A DNA stretch of 64,000 bases from contig NZ_VTFU01000001.1 in assembly GCF_009192735.1 (NCBI RefSeq), positions 248,001-312,000 of the forward strand. Direction: 5' to 3'. The position numbers and the translations under genes are program-made. Every line of letters starts with the position of its first letter. Positions within the stretch are counted from its first letter, which is position 1. The notes under the pieces were generated by a model. It ran no database searches and was not told where the DNA came from. It was given only the letters and a program-made list of their open reading frames with translations. Origin of the DNA: Arthrobacter gandavensis (GTDB taxonomy: Bacteria > Actinomycetota > Actinomycetes > Actinomycetales > Micrococcaceae). Positions 8,801-19,903 of this stretch are shown here, one piece after another.

Positions 8801-9382
8801 ATGGAGCCGCAGGTCTACCCCCGCGGGGTTAAGCTGGGGGTGGACGTCGGCCTGGTCCGGGTGGGCCTGGCGGTGAGCGATCCGGACGGCATGCTGGCCA
8901 TGCCGGTGAAGACGCTCAAACGCGACGCCAAAAAGAACAGCGACATTCGGGTCCTCGTCCGCGAGGCTGCCGACCGCAGCGCTGTCCAGATCTTTGTCGG
9001 CCTGCCCCGCAGCATGCGGGGCACCGAAACCGCCTCCACGCAGATGGCGCGGGACTACGCGCAGTTGCTGGCGGAAGAGCTGGAGCGCGGCGGCAGCGGC
9101 ATTCCCGTTACCCTCGTGGATGAGCGTCTCACCACTGTGAGCGCCCACCGCTCCCTGCATGAGGCTGGCTTGAACAGCAAAGATCATCGTAGAGTGGTGG
9201 ATCAAGCAGCTGCTGTCGCTATTTTGCAGCACGCTATTGACATGCAGCGTTCACTTGGACGCGATGTGGGGGAGCCAGTCACATCGTGCCGGCAGGATCG
9301 CCAGACAGGCGACCGGCCGGCCCCGACACAGGAGTCAATCATTTCCCAGGACAATAAGCGCGGAAACGGGGCCGCGCTGTGA
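8801..9382 (+). CDS. ruvX: Holliday junction resolvase-like / pre-16S rRNA nuclease YqgF
   Basis: A 193-residue RNase H-fold protein of the YqgF/RuvX family. The first catalytic Asp is in KLGVDVGLVRVGLAV near the N-terminus, and VDERLTT at about residue 106 carries the conserved Asp-Glu-Arg. The family matures 16S rRNA 5' ends in E. coli and has also been proposed as a Holliday junction resolvase. The tail after about residue 155 is low in family similarity (TSCRQDRQTGDRPAP). ATG 8801 starts one base after the alaS stop; the stop overlaps the mltG GTG by 4 bases (GTGA), so translation is probably coupled. Confidence 0.88.
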   Translation: MEPQVYPRGVKLGVDVGLVRVGLAVSDPDGMLAMPVKTLKRDAKKNSDIRVLVREAADRSAVQIFVGLPRSMRGTETASTQMARDYAQLLAEELERGGSGIPVTLVDERLTTVSAHRSLHEAGLNSKDHRRVVDQAAAVAILQHAIDMQRSLGRDVGEPVTSCRQDRQTGDRPAPTQESIISQDNKRGNGAAL

Positions 9383-10608
9383 GCCACAGGTATCCGGACT
9401 ATCCTCCGATGGGGGCCGAACCGGACTATGAGCCGAGCGCCCACCACGGAACGGGTTACGGCCCTGACGACAATCCGCCGGTGGAAGAGTTCTTCGACGA
9501 AGAACAGGACACCCGCCGCAGCCGGCGTCCCACCCGGGAAAAGCAGCGCCGCCGGCGCCGCCGGACCATTGTAATGCTTGTCGTCCTCGTGTTCTTCGCG
9601 GGAGTGGTTTTTGGCCTCACCCTGTTCCTTCGTGACCTGCTGGGCATGAACGAAATCAAGGATTATGAGGGAGCCGGGACGGGAAGCGTCAGCTTTACCG
9701 TGGCCGAAGGTGACGGACCGATGGTGATCGGCACCAAACTGGAGACGGCGGACATCGTCGCGACGTCCAAGGAGTTCGTCAACACGTTCGCTGAGGAGTC
9801 CGCCGGACGGGAAATCCAGCCCGGATCCTACGAAATGAAGCAGCAGATGTCGTCCTCGGCTGCCCTGGACGCGCTGCTGGGCGAAGAGGGCACCGCGGTG
9901 CACTACGCCGCCATCGCCCGCGACCTGCGTCAGAACGAAGTGTTCGACATCCTCACCGAGTCGACCGGGATTCCGCGGACCGAATTCGAGGCCCTCGCCC
10001 AGAACCCCGCGGCCTTCGGCCTGCCGCCGGCGGCCGTGAGCCTCGAAGGCTACCTGCACCCGGGCGAATACCGCTTCCCGCTGGAGCAGGACGCCACCTC
10101 CATCGTGACGGAAATGGTGGACAACACCTTCGCCACGCTCGAGGATGCCGGAATCACTGACCCGGCCGAGCAGTACCGCATCCTGACCAAGGCCAGCATC
10201 ATCCAGGCCGAGGCCGGCGAAGCGGACTACGCCACGGTGGCCGGTTCCATCCAGAACCGCCTGCGGGCCGACAACGTGGAAACCAGCGGACTGATCCAGT
10301 CCGACGCCACGGTGACGTACGGACTGAACCGCAAGAGCTACGACCTGACGCCGGAGGAAAAGGCGGACAAGTCCAACCCCTACAACACCTACGCCAACCC
10401 CGGGCTGCCGGTGGGGCCGATTGGTTCCCCCAGCAAGGAAGCCATTGACGCGGCCGCCAATCCCGCCGATGTGCCGTACTACTACTGGGTGACGGTGAAC
10501 CTGGACACCGGCCAGACCGAGTTCTCCAGCACGCTGGCCGAGCACGCAAAGTACGTGCTCCAGTACCAGGAGTGGTGTGGCACGCAGGAGCCGGGAAGGT
10601 GCGGGTAG
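9379..10608 (+). CDS. mltG: Endolytic peptidoglycan transglycosylase MltG (YceG-like)
   Basis: A 409-residue membrane-anchored lytic transglycosylase that cleaves nascent glycan strands. A basic cytoplasmic segment (KQRRRRRRRT) precedes one transmembrane helix at about residues 64-84; the YceG domain follows outside. The catalytic Glu is E278 in ASIIQAEAG, the family motif, and NPYNTYANPGLPVGPIGSP is the other conserved block. An N-terminal Pro/Asp/Glu-rich cytoplasmic tail of about 50 residues is an actinobacterial feature. The GTG start overlaps the ruvX stop. aroE begins right after its stop codon. Confidence 0.92.
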   Translation: MSHRYPDYPPMGAEPDYEPSAHHGTGYGPDDNPPVEEFFDEEQDTRRSRRPTREKQRRRRRRTIVMLVVLVFFAGVVFGLTLFLRDLLGMNEIKDYEGAGTGSVSFTVAEGDGPMVIGTKLETADIVATSKEFVNTFAEESAGREIQPGSYEMKQQMSSSAALDALLGEEGTAVHYAAIARDLRQNEVFDILTESTGIPRTEFEALAQNPAAFGLPPAAVSLEGYLHPGEYRFPLEQDATSIVTEMVDNTFATLEDAGITDPAEQYRILTKASIIQAEAGEADYATVAGSIQNRLRADNVETSGLIQSDATVTYGLNRKSYDLTPEEKADKSNPYNTYANPGLPVGPIGSPSKEAIDAAANPADVPYYYWVTVNLDTGQTEFSSTLAEHAKYVLQYQEWCGTQEPGRCG

Positions 10609-11505
10609 TTGACGGCTGGTTCCCTGCGGGCGGCAGTGCTGGGACACCCGATCGGCCATTCCAAGTCACCGCTGCTCCACCGGGCGGCGTACGACTACCT
10701 CGGCTTCGACTGTGCCTATGAGCGCATCGACGTTCCCGAAGCGGACGCGGCGGCTTTTGCCGCGTCCCTCCGGGAACCGGACAACGGGGAGCCCCGCTGG
10801 GCCGGACTGTCCGTGACCATGCCCCTGAAGGCAGCCCTGCTCCCGGCCATGGACCACCTGACCTCCACAGCCGCGGACCTGGGGGTCCTGAACACGGTCA
10901 CCTTCGACTACACAAGCGCCGGCGTTGTCCTCACCGGCCACAACACCGACGTCGCTGGCATCGTCAACGCCCTGCGCCACGCCGGCGTGCGGGGCAATCC
11001 GCGCGTGGTGATCCTTGGGGCCGGCGGCACGGCCTGCGCCGCCGTCGCAGCGGCGGGCGGCCTCGACCCCGTCTCCGTCTCGGTCTGTGCGCGCCGGTTC
11101 ACCGCTGGTCCGGGCGGAATTCCACCAGTGGCCGAGGTTGGCCGGCGGACCGGAAACAAAGTTCAGCTGCGCCCCTGGGAGAATGCCGCGGCCGCATGCG
11201 CGGCGGCCGACGTCGTCATCTCCACGCTGCCCCCTCACGGCGCCGACGCCCTGGCCGACCAGCTGGCCCAGGCGCCGAACACGGCAGCGGGAGCCGGCGC
11301 CGTCCTGCTGGATGTCGCGTATGACCCGTGGCCAAGCCGGATTGCCGGCGTCTGGGAGGACCATGGCGGACTTATTGTTCCCGGGCTGGAAATGCTGCTT
11401 TACCAGGCGGTGGAGCAGGTGCGCCTGTTTGCCGGGGAGAAATTCCGTGACGAGTTGTCCGTCACAAACGTGATGTGTGACGCAGTGGGGGCGCCGCGGC
11501 GCTGA
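10609..11505 (+). CDS. aroE: Shikimate dehydrogenase
   Basis: A 298-residue enzyme that reduces 3-dehydroshikimate to shikimate with NADPH. The substrate loop [12 protein letters not shown] is at about residues 17-28, the conserved NTD is in TGHNTDVAG, and the Rossmann glycine motif [11 protein letters not shown] is at about 133. The start is taken as TTG 10609, immediately after the mltG TAG, with GGGAAGGTGCGGG upstream; no upstream ATG or GTG in this frame gives the conserved N-terminus. It is the first of four clustered shikimate-pathway genes and is expected to be cotranscribed with mltG and aroC. Confidence 0.9.
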   Translation: MTAGSLRAAVLGHPIGHSKSPLLHRAAYDYLGFDCAYERIDVPEADAAAFAASLREPDNGEPRWAGLSVTMPLKAALLPAMDHLTSTAADLGVLNTVTFDYTSAGVVLTGHNTDVAGIVNALRHAGVRGNPRVVILGAGGTACAAVAAAGGLDPVSVSVCARRFTAGPGGIPPVAEVGRRTGNKVQLRPWENAAAACAAADVVISTLPPHGADALADQLAQAPNTAAGAGAVLLDVAYDPWPSRIAGVWEDHGGLIVPGLEMLLYQAVEQVRLFAGEKFRDELSVTNVMCDAVGAPRR

Positions 11506-11537
11506 AGGCGCGGACCGGACATGGCAGTATTGAAACC

Positions 11538-12735
11538 ATGTTGCGTTGGTTGACCGCCGGTGAGTCCCATGGGCCTGCACTGGTAGGAATAGTTGAGGGC
11601 GTCCCCGCGGGCGTCGAAGTGAACACTGCCCTGATCCAGGAGGCACTTGCCCGCCGGCGGCTTGGCTACGGACGCGGCGCGAGGATGAAGTTCGAACAGG
11701 ACGAAGTCCGCATCCTCGGCGGCGTCCGGCACGGACTCACCCAGGGTGGACCCGTGGCCATCGAGGTGGGCAACACCGAATGGCCCAAGTGGCAGCAGGT
11801 CATGTCGCCGGACCCGGTGGACCCGTCGCTGCTCGCGGAATCCGCACGCAATGCCCCGCTGACCCGCCCCCGTCCCGGACATGCGGACTTCACCGGAATG
11901 CAGAAGTACGGTTTCGACGAAGCCCGCCCCGTCCTGGAGCGTGCCAGCGCGCGGGAAACCGCGGCCCGCGTGGCGCTGGGAGCCGTGGCAGCTGCGTTCC
12001 TGAAGTCCCTGGGCATTTCCCTGGTCTCGCACACCGTGAGCATTGCCGGTGTCGGCACCCCCGAAGGTTCCGCGGTTCCGGGTGCCGGCGACGTCGCCGC
12101 CCTCGACGCAGATCCCATGCGCTGTTTCAACGCAGATGTTTCCGCCGCCATGGTCGCCGAGGTGGACGCCGCCCACAAGGACGGCGAGACCCTGGGCGGC
12201 GTCGTCGAAGTGGTGGCCTACGGGCTGCCGCCGGGACTGGGCAGCTACACCCACTGGGACCGCCGCCTCGATGCGCGGATCGCGGGAGCGCTGATGGGGA
12301 TCCAGGCCATCAAGGGCGTCGAAATCGGTGACGGGTTCCTCACCGCGGCTCGCCGCGGCTCAGCCGCACACGACGAAATCCTGCAGGATGCCGACGGCCG
12401 CGTGGTCCGCTCCGGAAACCGCGCCGGGGGCATCGAGGGCGGCATGAGCATCGGCGAGGTCCTGCGGGTCCGCGCCGCCATGAAACCCATTGCCACCGTT
12501 CCGCACGCCCTGCAGACGGTTGACGTCAGCACCGGCGAGCCGGCCCGCGCCCATCACCAGCGCTCCGATGTCTGTGCGGTGCCCGCCGCCGGCGTGGTGG
12601 CCGAGGCAATGGTCGCCCTCGTGCTGGCCGAGGCCGTCACTGAGAAGTTCGGCGGCGATTCCGTGGCCGAAACGGCACGTAACCTGCGGTCCTACCTGGA
12701 GAACATCCCGGGCGCCCTCGAATCGGCTGGCACCA

Positions 12736-12752
<17 letters not shown>
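11538..12752 (+). CDS. aroC: Chorismate synthase
   Basis: A 404-residue FMN-dependent lyase that converts 5-enolpyruvylshikimate-3-phosphate to chorismate, the last common step of aromatic biosynthesis. Family signatures are [14 protein letters not shown] at the N-terminus, [12 protein letters not shown] near residue 40, and [14 protein letters not shown] (about residues 292-305), followed by the conserved MKPIATVPH region. Full length. ATG 11538 is 32 bases after the aroE stop and is not preceded by a strong Shine-Dalgarno sequence. The 3' end overlaps aroK by 17 bases. Confidence 0.96.
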
Positions 12753-14395
<1,643 letters not shown>

Positions 14396-14463
14396 CTGCT
14401 CGAAGCAGGTAGAATGGTCGACGGACTTAAAACGAAACCAGGCGAATCAACGAAAGAGAAACT
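14396..14463 (+). promoter_or_regulatory. Promoter region of efp-nusB
   Basis: A small hairpin CTGCT-CGA-AGCAG (about 14396-14408) is followed by a good -10 box TAGAAT (14410-14415), giving a transcript start near 14422 and a leader of about 40 nt before efp. The -35 is weak. The hairpin lies within 15 bases of the aroB stop and may slow readthrough. Confidence 0.5.
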
Positions 14464-15027
14464 GTGGCGACGACCAACGACATCAAGAACGGCACCGTGC
14501 TGAAGCTTGAAGGCAACCTTTGGAGCATCATCGAGTTCCAGCACGTGAAGCCGGGCAAGGGTGGTGCGTTTGTTCGGACCAAGATGCGCAACGTGCGTTC
14601 GGGCAAGGTTGTCGATAAGACGTTCAACGCCGGCATCAAGATCGAAACTGCCAGCGTTGACCGCCGTGATTACCAGTACCTGTACCAGGACGGCGACGAC
14701 TACGTCTTCATGGACACCTCCGATTACGATCAGCTGACCGTACCGGGCACCATCGTGGGCGAGAACGCCAACTTCATGCTGGAATCCACGATGGTGACGA
14801 TCGCCATCCACGAGGGTTCCCCGCTGTACATTGAGCTTCCGCCGTCCGTGGTCCTGGAAATCACGTACACCGAGCCGGGCCTGCAGGGCGACCGCTCCAC
14901 CGGCGGCACCAAGCCCGCCACCGTGGAGACCGGCTACGAGATCCAGGTTCCCCTGTTCCTGGAACAGGGCACCAAGGTCAAGGTGGATACCCGCACCGGC
15001 GATTATTTGGGACGCGTTAACGAGTGA
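14464..15027 (+). CDS. efp: Elongation factor P
   Basis: A 187-residue translation factor that relieves ribosome stalling at polyproline stretches. The N-terminal KOW-like domain carries the tip loop [15 protein letters not shown], with the Lys that is modified in some bacteria, at about residues 27-41. Two OB-fold domains follow, ending in the family C-terminus [19 protein letters not shown]. The GTG start is preceded by GAAAGAGAAACT. The stop overlaps the nusB GTG by 4 bases, indicating coupled translation. Confidence 0.96.
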   Translation: MATTNDIKNGTVLKLEGNLWSIIEFQHVKPGKGGAFVRTKMRNVRSGKVVDKTFNAGIKIETASVDRRDYQYLYQDGDDYVFMDTSDYDQLTVPGTIVGENANFMLESTMVTIAIHEGSPLYIELPPSVVLEITYTEPGLQGDRSTGGTKPATVETGYEIQVPLFLEQGTKVKVDTRTGDYLGRVNE

Positions 15028-15434
15028 GTGCACGCACTAAGGCCCGGACCCGGGCACTGGAAGTTCTGTTTGAAGCTGAGCAGCGTTCAGCATCGGCCTT
15101 TGACATGCTCAAGGCACGCCGGGAACAGACCGATCAGACGATCAACCCCTACACCCTTGAACTGGTGGAGGGTGTGGTTTCCATGCAGGAAACCATCGAC
15201 GAGTTCCTGGGCACCTATTCCCAGGGCTGGCCGCTGGAACGCATGCCGTCAGTGGACCGCATCATCCTGCGGATCGGCACCTGGGAACTGCTGTACAACG
15301 ACGACGTCCCGGACAAGGTGGCGATCAGCGAAGCGGTTGAGCTCGCCAAGACCCTGTCCACCGACGAGTCGCCGTCGTTCGTGAACGGGCTGCTGAGCCG
15401 GCTCCACCAGCTCAAGCCGTCACTGCTGGCCTGA
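15024..15434 (+). CDS. nusB: Transcription antitermination factor NusB
   Basis: A 136-residue all-helical factor that joins NusE/S10 and boxA RNA in rRNA antitermination. It begins [20 protein letters not shown], with the conserved ARxxALxxLFEAE pattern, and has the C-terminal signature [18 protein letters not shown] followed by [10 protein letters not shown]. Length is normal. It overlaps efp by 4 bases, and a strong terminator lies 28 bases after its stop. Confidence 0.94.
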   Translation: MSARTKARTRALEVLFEAEQRSASAFDMLKARREQTDQTINPYTLELVEGVVSMQETIDEFLGTYSQGWPLERMPSVDRIILRIGTWELLYNDDVPDKVAISEAVELAKTLSTDESPSFVNGLLSRLHQLKPSLLA

Positions 15435-15461
15435 GCGTTCCGGCCGGACCGTTTTGACCTG

Positions 15462-15502
15462 AACCCGTCCGGGGACATTCACGTGTCCCCGGACGGGTTT
15501 TT
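15462..15502. terminator. Bidirectional terminator nusB / prsW
   Basis: AACCCGTCCGGGGACA (15462-15477) pairs perfectly with TGTCCCCGGACGGGTT (15484-15499), a 16-bp stem with a 6-nt loop. TTT follows on the plus strand. It lies between the convergent nusB and prsW stops and can serve both. Confidence 0.9.
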
Positions 15503-15508
15503 GCGTTG

Positions 15509-16753
15509 TCAGTAGCCGCCCGCCCGTGCCAGCATCGCGGTGCGCGTGTGCGTGAGCTCCTGAAGCAGCCGCTGCTCGGCGGCCTGGTTTGCCGGAAGAT
15601 TCCGGCCGGCCGCGATCTGCTGGCGGGTCAGCGCAAGCCTGGTGGCTTCCCGGATGAAGCTCTTCATGGTGCTGCGGGCGCCAAACCGTCCCGCCCAGGC
15701 CATGGCCTGGTGGCGCCCGGCGCGGGTGGAAAGCATGAGCACCTCCGCCGGGGTGAACCATCCGGCAGCGGCGTATTCGCCCAGCCGCTGCCGGGTCAGC
15801 CGCTGTTCGGCACGGCGCAGCAGGATCACGCCGGTCACGGCCAGCGCAAACAACGGCACCTGCAGCAGGAAATAGAACAGGAAGAAGCTGCCCTCCACCA
15901 GTGCGGTTCCGCCGTTCCAGAACATGTGTCCCAGGACGGCCGCGGCCAGACCCAGCAGGAAGCCGGCCGTGATGCGCAGTGCGCCTCCCCGCCGGACGGC
16001 CAGGCCCAGCCCCACTCCGATCGCGGAGGTGAACAGCACATGGGCGAAGGGGGAGAACAGGCCCCGGAGGACAAAGACGAAACCCAGCTCCGCACCGAGT
16101 CCGCCGCCGGAAATCAGGGCCGAACCGAAGTACAGGATGTTCTCGGTAAAGGCGAAACCCGCGGCCACGGTGCCGGCATAGACAATCCCGTCCACCGGCC
16201 CGTCAAAGTGGCTGCGCCGCACGAACACCAGGAGCAGGACCCCAAGCCCCTTTGCTGTTTCCTCGACCAGCGGCGCTTCCAGGACCGGCCCCACAAACTC
16301 CGGGGGCACCCCGGGAAACAGGTTGTACAGGACTGCCGCCACATAGGGTCCGGCGAGCAGCGTGATGCCCACCGAGATGCCGGCCCCCCACAGGAACGCA
16401 AAGAGAAGCGCCGAGCGGGGTTCGGGTTCCCAGCGGTCCACCCAGCTCAGCCCCAGGATGCAGATGCCCAGCGGCACGAGCGCCAGGATCCCGCAGAGCA
16501 GGAAAGCAACCGTTCCCAGCCGCGACCACAGGAACCACGCCACCAGCAGCAGGGCGACGGTGGAGCCGGCGATCAGCAGCACGGTTCCCGCCGTCCCGGT
16601 TCGTCCGCGTGGCTGGGCTGAGAACAGCGGCTGGACCGGGGCCGGACCGTGTCCGGGCGGCTGCAGCCGGGCTGGACCGGGCGCCGCACCATGGGGAGTC
16701 CGGGGAAGGGCCCCGTTCCGGCCGGCAGTGTTGTCGTGGAAGGGTCCGCTCAT
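15509..16753 (-). CDS. PrsW family intramembrane metalloprotease
   Basis: A polytopic membrane protein of about 414 residues in the PrsW (M82/CPBP-like) family; B. subtilis PrsW cleaves an anti-sigma factor. After a Pro/Gly-rich cytoplasmic N-terminus there are about eight hydrophobic segments. The active-site signatures are PLVEETAKGLGV and GPVDGIVYAGTVAAGFAFTE followed by NILYF. ATG 16753 is chosen; an in-frame ATG at 16810 would add 19 residues. The C-terminal ~90 residues are soluble and Arg-rich. No anti-sigma substrate gene is adjacent. It sits alone between nusB and the divergent pyrR operon. Confidence 0.8.
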   Translation of the reverse strand: MSGPFHDNTAGRNGALPRTPHGAAPGPARLQPPGHGPAPVQPLFSAQPRGRTGTAGTVLLIAGSTVALLLVAWFLWSRLGTVAFLLCGILALVPLGICILGLSWVDRWEPEPRSALLFAFLWGAGISVGITLLAGPYVAAVLYNLFPGVPPEFVGPVLEAPLVEETAKGLGVLLLVFVRRSHFDGPVDGIVYAGTVAAGFAFTENILYFGSALISGGGLGAELGFVFVLRGLFSPFAHVLFTSAIGVGLGLAVRRGGALRITAGFLLGLAAAVLGHMFWNGGTALVEGSFFLFYFLLQVPLFALAVTGVILLRRAEQRLTRQRLGEYAAAGWFTPAEVLMLSTRAGRHQAMAWAGRFGARSTMKSFIREATRLALTRQQIAAGRNLPANQAAEQRLLQELTHTRTAMLARAGGY

Positions 16754-16767
16754 GAGGTTGGGCCTGT

Positions 16768-16784
16768 CATAGGGCAACCCTATG
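16768..16784. promoter_or_regulatory. Perfect palindrome CATAGGG-CAA-CCCTATG upstream of prsW
   Basis: A 7-3-7 inverted repeat lies 15 bases upstream of the prsW ATG. On the minus strand it contains a -10-like TAGGGT (82-77 within 167xx), so a bound protein would block that promoter. If translation really starts at ATG 16810, the palindrome would be coding. No regulator was recognised. Confidence 0.45.
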
Positions 16785-16901
16785 AGGAAAAAGCCGCCCC
16801 GGCCCCGCACCCGGCCGCACTGGGGATGAAATGGGCCAAGCTCTCCCTGTGGCCGCTCCGCCGCCTCACGTCACAGAAGCTGTCCGGCGCCGGTGCTGTG
16901 G

Positions 16902-16956
16902 TAGCTTGAAAACGCATTCACCCTTTAAATTCCGTCCTGTGAGGCGGGGAAGGAGG
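16902..16956 (+). promoter_or_regulatory. pyrR promoter and PyrR-binding RNA element
   Basis: A -10-like TAGCTT (16902-16907) places the start near 16914. In the leader, TCCTGTGAGGC (16935-16945) followed by GGGGAAGGAGG (16946-16956) fits the PyrR binding-loop consensus (UCC-N-G-N-GAGG-N5-6-AGG): UCCU can pair with AGGA around the GUGAGGC bulge and loop. The 3' arm contains the AAGGAGG Shine-Dalgarno sequence of pyrR itself. Bound PyrR-UMP would therefore hide the ribosome binding site, as established for mycobacterial PyrR, and no terminator hairpin is seen. Confidence 0.78.
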
Positions 16957-16965
16957 AGGCAGAAT

Positions 16966-17547
16966 ATGGACTTGTCCAACCCGCCGGGCGCACCCGCGCC
17001 CGCACGCACCGTTCTGGCTTCAGCTGACATTGACCGAGCGCTCACCCGGATTGCACACGAAATCCTGGAGACCAACAAAGGCGCCGCAGACCTCGTCCTG
17101 ATGGGCATTCCGCGCAGGGGCTACCCGCTGGCCCGCCGGCTCGCCGACAAGATTGCCGCCGCTGATCCCTCTGTGGATCCCGCCGCCATCGTAGGACAGC
17201 TGGACGTCACCATGTTCCGCGACGATCTGGCCCGCCAGCCCACCCGCACACCCCACGCCACCGAGGTTCCGCTGTCCGGAATCGATGACAAGGTGGTTGT
17301 CCTGGTGGACGACGTCCTGTATTCCGGCCGGACCATCCGCGCCGCCCTGGACGCGCTGGTGGACCTGGGCCGTCCCCGGGTTGTCCGGCTCGCCGTGCTG
17401 GTGGACCGCGGGCACCGCGAACTGCCCATCCGCGCGGACCACGTCGGCAAAAACCTGCCCACCGCCATCGTGGAAAAGGTCCGTGTGCATCTGCGCGAAA
17501 CGGATCTGCCGGCCGTGGACGAAGTTGTCATCGAGGGCACGCTGTGA
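16966..17547 (+). CDS. pyrR: Bifunctional pyr operon regulator / uracil phosphoribosyltransferase
   Basis: A 193-residue PRTase-fold RNA-binding regulator that senses UMP/UTP and represses the pyr operon, with weak uracil phosphoribosyltransferase activity. The PRPP loop is [19 protein letters not shown] at about residues 106-124, with [16 protein letters not shown] near the N-terminus. ATG 16966, after AAGGAGGAGGCAGAAT, is chosen over an ATG at 16831 that would place the regulatory leader inside the gene. It heads the pyrR-B-C-(PH-like)-carA-carB-pyrF operon and overlaps pyrB by 4 bases. Confidence 0.93.
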   Translation: MDLSNPPGAPAPARTVLASADIDRALTRIAHEILETNKGAADLVLMGIPRRGYPLARRLADKIAAADPSVDPAAIVGQLDVTMFRDDLARQPTRTPHATEVPLSGIDDKVVVLVDDVLYSGRTIRAALDALVDLGRPRVVRLAVLVDRGHRELPIRADHVGKNLPTAIVEKVRVHLRETDLPAVDEVVIEGTL

Positions 17548-18542
17548 GGCATCTGCTGTCCACCCGGGACCTGAGCCGCGCCGACGCCCTGGCCATCCTC
17601 GACACCGCCGAGCAGATGGCTGCCGTGTCGCAGCGTGAAGTGAAGAAACTGCCCGCCCTGCGCGGCCGGACCGTGGTCAACCTCTTCTTCGAGGACTCCA
17701 CCCGGACCCGCATTTCCTTTGAGGCAGCCGCCAAGCGCCTGTCCGCCGATGTCATCAACTTCTCCGCCAAGGGCTCCTCCGTGTCCAAGGGCGAGTCGCT
17801 GAAGGACACCGCGCAGACGCTCGAGGCCATCGGAGCGGACGCCGTCGTGATCCGGCACGGCTCCTCCGGGGCACCCGCACGGCTCGCCGGTTCCGGCTGG
17901 ATCAACGCCGCGGTGCTCAACGCCGGAGACGGCACGCACGAGCACCCCACCCAGGCACTGCTGGATGCCTTCACCATGCGCCGGCACTGGGCCAAGCTGC
18001 ACGGGACCGCGTCGACCGGAACCGACCTCACCGGCATGCACGTGGTGATCGTCGGCGACGTCCTGCATTCGCGCGTGGCACGCTCCGACCTGTGGCTGCT
18101 GCGCACGCTCGGTGCCACCGTCACACTCGTGGCGCCGCCCACCCTGCTGCCGTTCGGCGTCGAGTCCTGGCCCTGCGAGGTCAGCTACGACCTGGACGCA
18201 GCACTGGAAACCGGCCCCGACGCCGTCATGATGCTGCGGGTGCAGGGCGAGCGGATGCAGTCCGCCTTCTTCCCCTCGGTGCGTGAGTACTCACGCCGGT
18301 GGGGGTTCGACGACGTCCGGCTGGACCGGTTGGACACCCTGGGACTCAAAGACACCATCCTCCTGCATCCCGGTCCGATGAACCGCGGACTGGAAATTTC
18401 CTCCCGCGCCGCGGATTCGCCGCGGGCCACCATCCTTGAGCAGGTCAGCAACGGAGTCTCCGTCCGCATGGCCGCCCTTTACCTTCTGCTGTCCGGTGAG
18501 AACACCCCCGCCGGAACCGCCACTCTGGAGAACTCACAGTGA
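17544..18542 (+). CDS. pyrB: Aspartate carbamoyltransferase catalytic subunit
   Basis: A 332-residue enzyme condensing carbamoyl phosphate and aspartate to carbamoyl aspartate, the committed step of pyrimidine synthesis. The carbamoyl-phosphate motif [13 protein letters not shown] is at about residues 50-62, [11 protein letters not shown] near 132-142, and [12 protein letters not shown] near the C-terminus. There is no pyrI regulatory-subunit gene. GTG 17544 overlaps the pyrR stop by 4 bases, and its own stop overlaps pyrC by 4. Confidence 0.96.
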   Translation: MRHLLSTRDLSRADALAILDTAEQMAAVSQREVKKLPALRGRTVVNLFFEDSTRTRISFEAAAKRLSADVINFSAKGSSVSKGESLKDTAQTLEAIGADAVVIRHGSSGAPARLAGSGWINAAVLNAGDGTHEHPTQALLDAFTMRRHWAKLHGTASTGTDLTGMHVVIVGDVLHSRVARSDLWLLRTLGATVTLVAPPTLLPFGVESWPCEVSYDLDAALETGPDAVMMLRVQGERMQSAFFPSVREYSRRWGFDDVRLDRLDTLGLKDTILLHPGPMNRGLEISSRAADSPRATILEQVSNGVSVRMAALYLLLSGENTPAGTATLENSQ

Positions 18543-19903
18543 ACACGCAAAACCCGAACGCTCCCGCAGCGGCCGTAACCTACCTGATCCGCAACGCATC
18601 GATCCTGGGCCGGGACACCGCCGACCTGCTGATTCGCGGCGGACTGATCACCGCCGTCGGCCCGGCGCTGGACGCCCCGGAAGACGCAAAGGTGATTGAT
18701 GCCGCCGGCCTGATCGCCCTGCCCGGCATGGTGGACCTGCACACCCACCTGCGCGAACCCGGCCGCGAAGACGCCGAGACCGTGGAAACAGGCACCCGGG
18801 CCGCCGCGCTCGGCGGATTCACCGCAGTGCACGCCATGGCCAATTCCAACCCGGTGGCGGACACCGCCGGCGTGGTGGAGCAGGTCCACAGCCTGGGCCG
18901 CCGGTCCGGCTGGGTGGATGTGCGCCCCGTCGGCGCGGTCACCGTCGGACTGGAGGGGGAGCAGCTGGCCGAACTCGGTGCCATGGCCGATTCCCGCGCC
19001 CGGGTCCGCGTCTTCTCCGACGACGGCAAATGTGTCTCGGATCCGGTGCTCATGCGCCGCGCGCTGGAGTACGTCAAAGCGTTCGACGGCGTCATTGCCC
19101 AGCACGCGCAGGAACCCCGCCTGACCGAAGGCGCCCAGATGAACGAGGGCGACGTCAGTGCCGTCCTGGGCCTGGCCGGATGGCCGGCCGTGGCCGAGGA
19201 ATCGATCATCGCCCGCGACGTGCTCTTGGCGCAGCACACCGGATCCCGGCTGCACGTCTGCCATGTCTCCACCGCCGGATCCGTGGAAATCATCCGCTGG
19301 GCCAAGGAACGGGGCGTCAGGGTCACCGCCGAAGTCACCCCGCACCACCTGCTGCTCACCGACGAGCTGGTCCGCAGCTATGACCCGGTCTACAAGGTCA
19401 ACCCGCCGCTGCGCACCGCCGCCGACGTCGAGGCGCTCCGCCGCGGCCTCGCGGACGGCACCATCGACATTGTCGGCACTGACCACGCCCCGCATCCCTC
19501 CGAGCACAAGGAATGCGAGTGGGCGCAGGCGGCCATGGGCATGACCGGACTGGAAACCGCGCTTTCGGTGGTCCAGCACACCATGATCGACACCGGAATG
19601 ATGGACTGGGAGGGCTTTGCCCGCGTGACATCGGTCACCCCTGCCGTCATCGGTGCCGTGGAAACACAGGGCCGGCCGCTGGCAGCCGGTGAACCCGCCA
19701 ACGTCATATTGGTGAACCCGTCTGCGCGCCGCACAGTGGACCCGAATAAGATGGCCTCAAAGGGACGTAACTCACCGTTTGCCGGCCTGGAACTGCCCGG
19801 CCTCGTGCAGGCAACCTTCTTCGCCGGTCATCCCACGGTCCTGGATGCCGCCCTCAACACACCTCACCCCGTTTCCACAGAGGAGTCCGCATGGATCGCG
19901 TGA
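18539..19903 (+). CDS. pyrC: Dihydroorotase
   Basis: A 454-residue type I dihydroorotase of the amidohydrolase family, which closes carbamoyl aspartate to dihydroorotate. Metal-binding motifs are [15 protein letters not shown] at about residues 64-78, a later His in [19 protein letters not shown], and the catalytic Asp in [11 protein letters not shown]. It starts at GTG 18539 inside the end of pyrB, and its 3' end overlaps the next gene by 13 bases. Confidence 0.95.
   Translation: MNTQNPNAPAAAVTYLIRNASILGRDTADLLIRGGLITAVGPALDAPEDAKVIDAAGLIALPGMVDLHTHLREPGREDAETVETGTRAAALGGFTAVHAMANSNPVADTAGVVEQVHSLGRRSGWVDVRPVGAVTVGLEGEQLAELGAMADSRARVRVFSDDGKCVSDPVLMRRALEYVKAFDGVIAQHAQEPRLTEGAQMNEGDVSAVLGLAGWPAVAEESIIARDVLLAQHTGSRLHVCHVSTAGSVEIIRWAKERGVRVTAEVTPHHLLLTDELVRSYDPVYKVNPPLRTAADVEALRRGLADGTIDIVGTDHAPHPSEHKECEWAQAAMGMTGLETALSVVQHTMIDTGMMDWEGFARVTSVTPAVIGAVETQGRPLAAGEPANVILVNPSARRTVDPNKMASKGRNSPFAGLELPGLVQATFFAGHPTVLDAALNTPHPVSTEESAWIA

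Noticed and set aside
12490-12735. Longer aroK frame upstream of GTG 12736
   Set aside because: The extension lies inside aroC in another frame and gives low-complexity Pro/Ser/Arg sequence unlike any shikimate kinase.
15509-16810. ATG 16810 as start of prsW
   Set aside because: It adds 19 poorly conserved residues and puts the palindrome 16768-16784 inside the gene. ATG 16753 is preferred, though not proven.
16831-16965. Longer pyrR frame from ATG 16831
   Set aside because: It would translate the promoter, the PyrR-binding element and the Shine-Dalgarno sequence, and has no family similarity.
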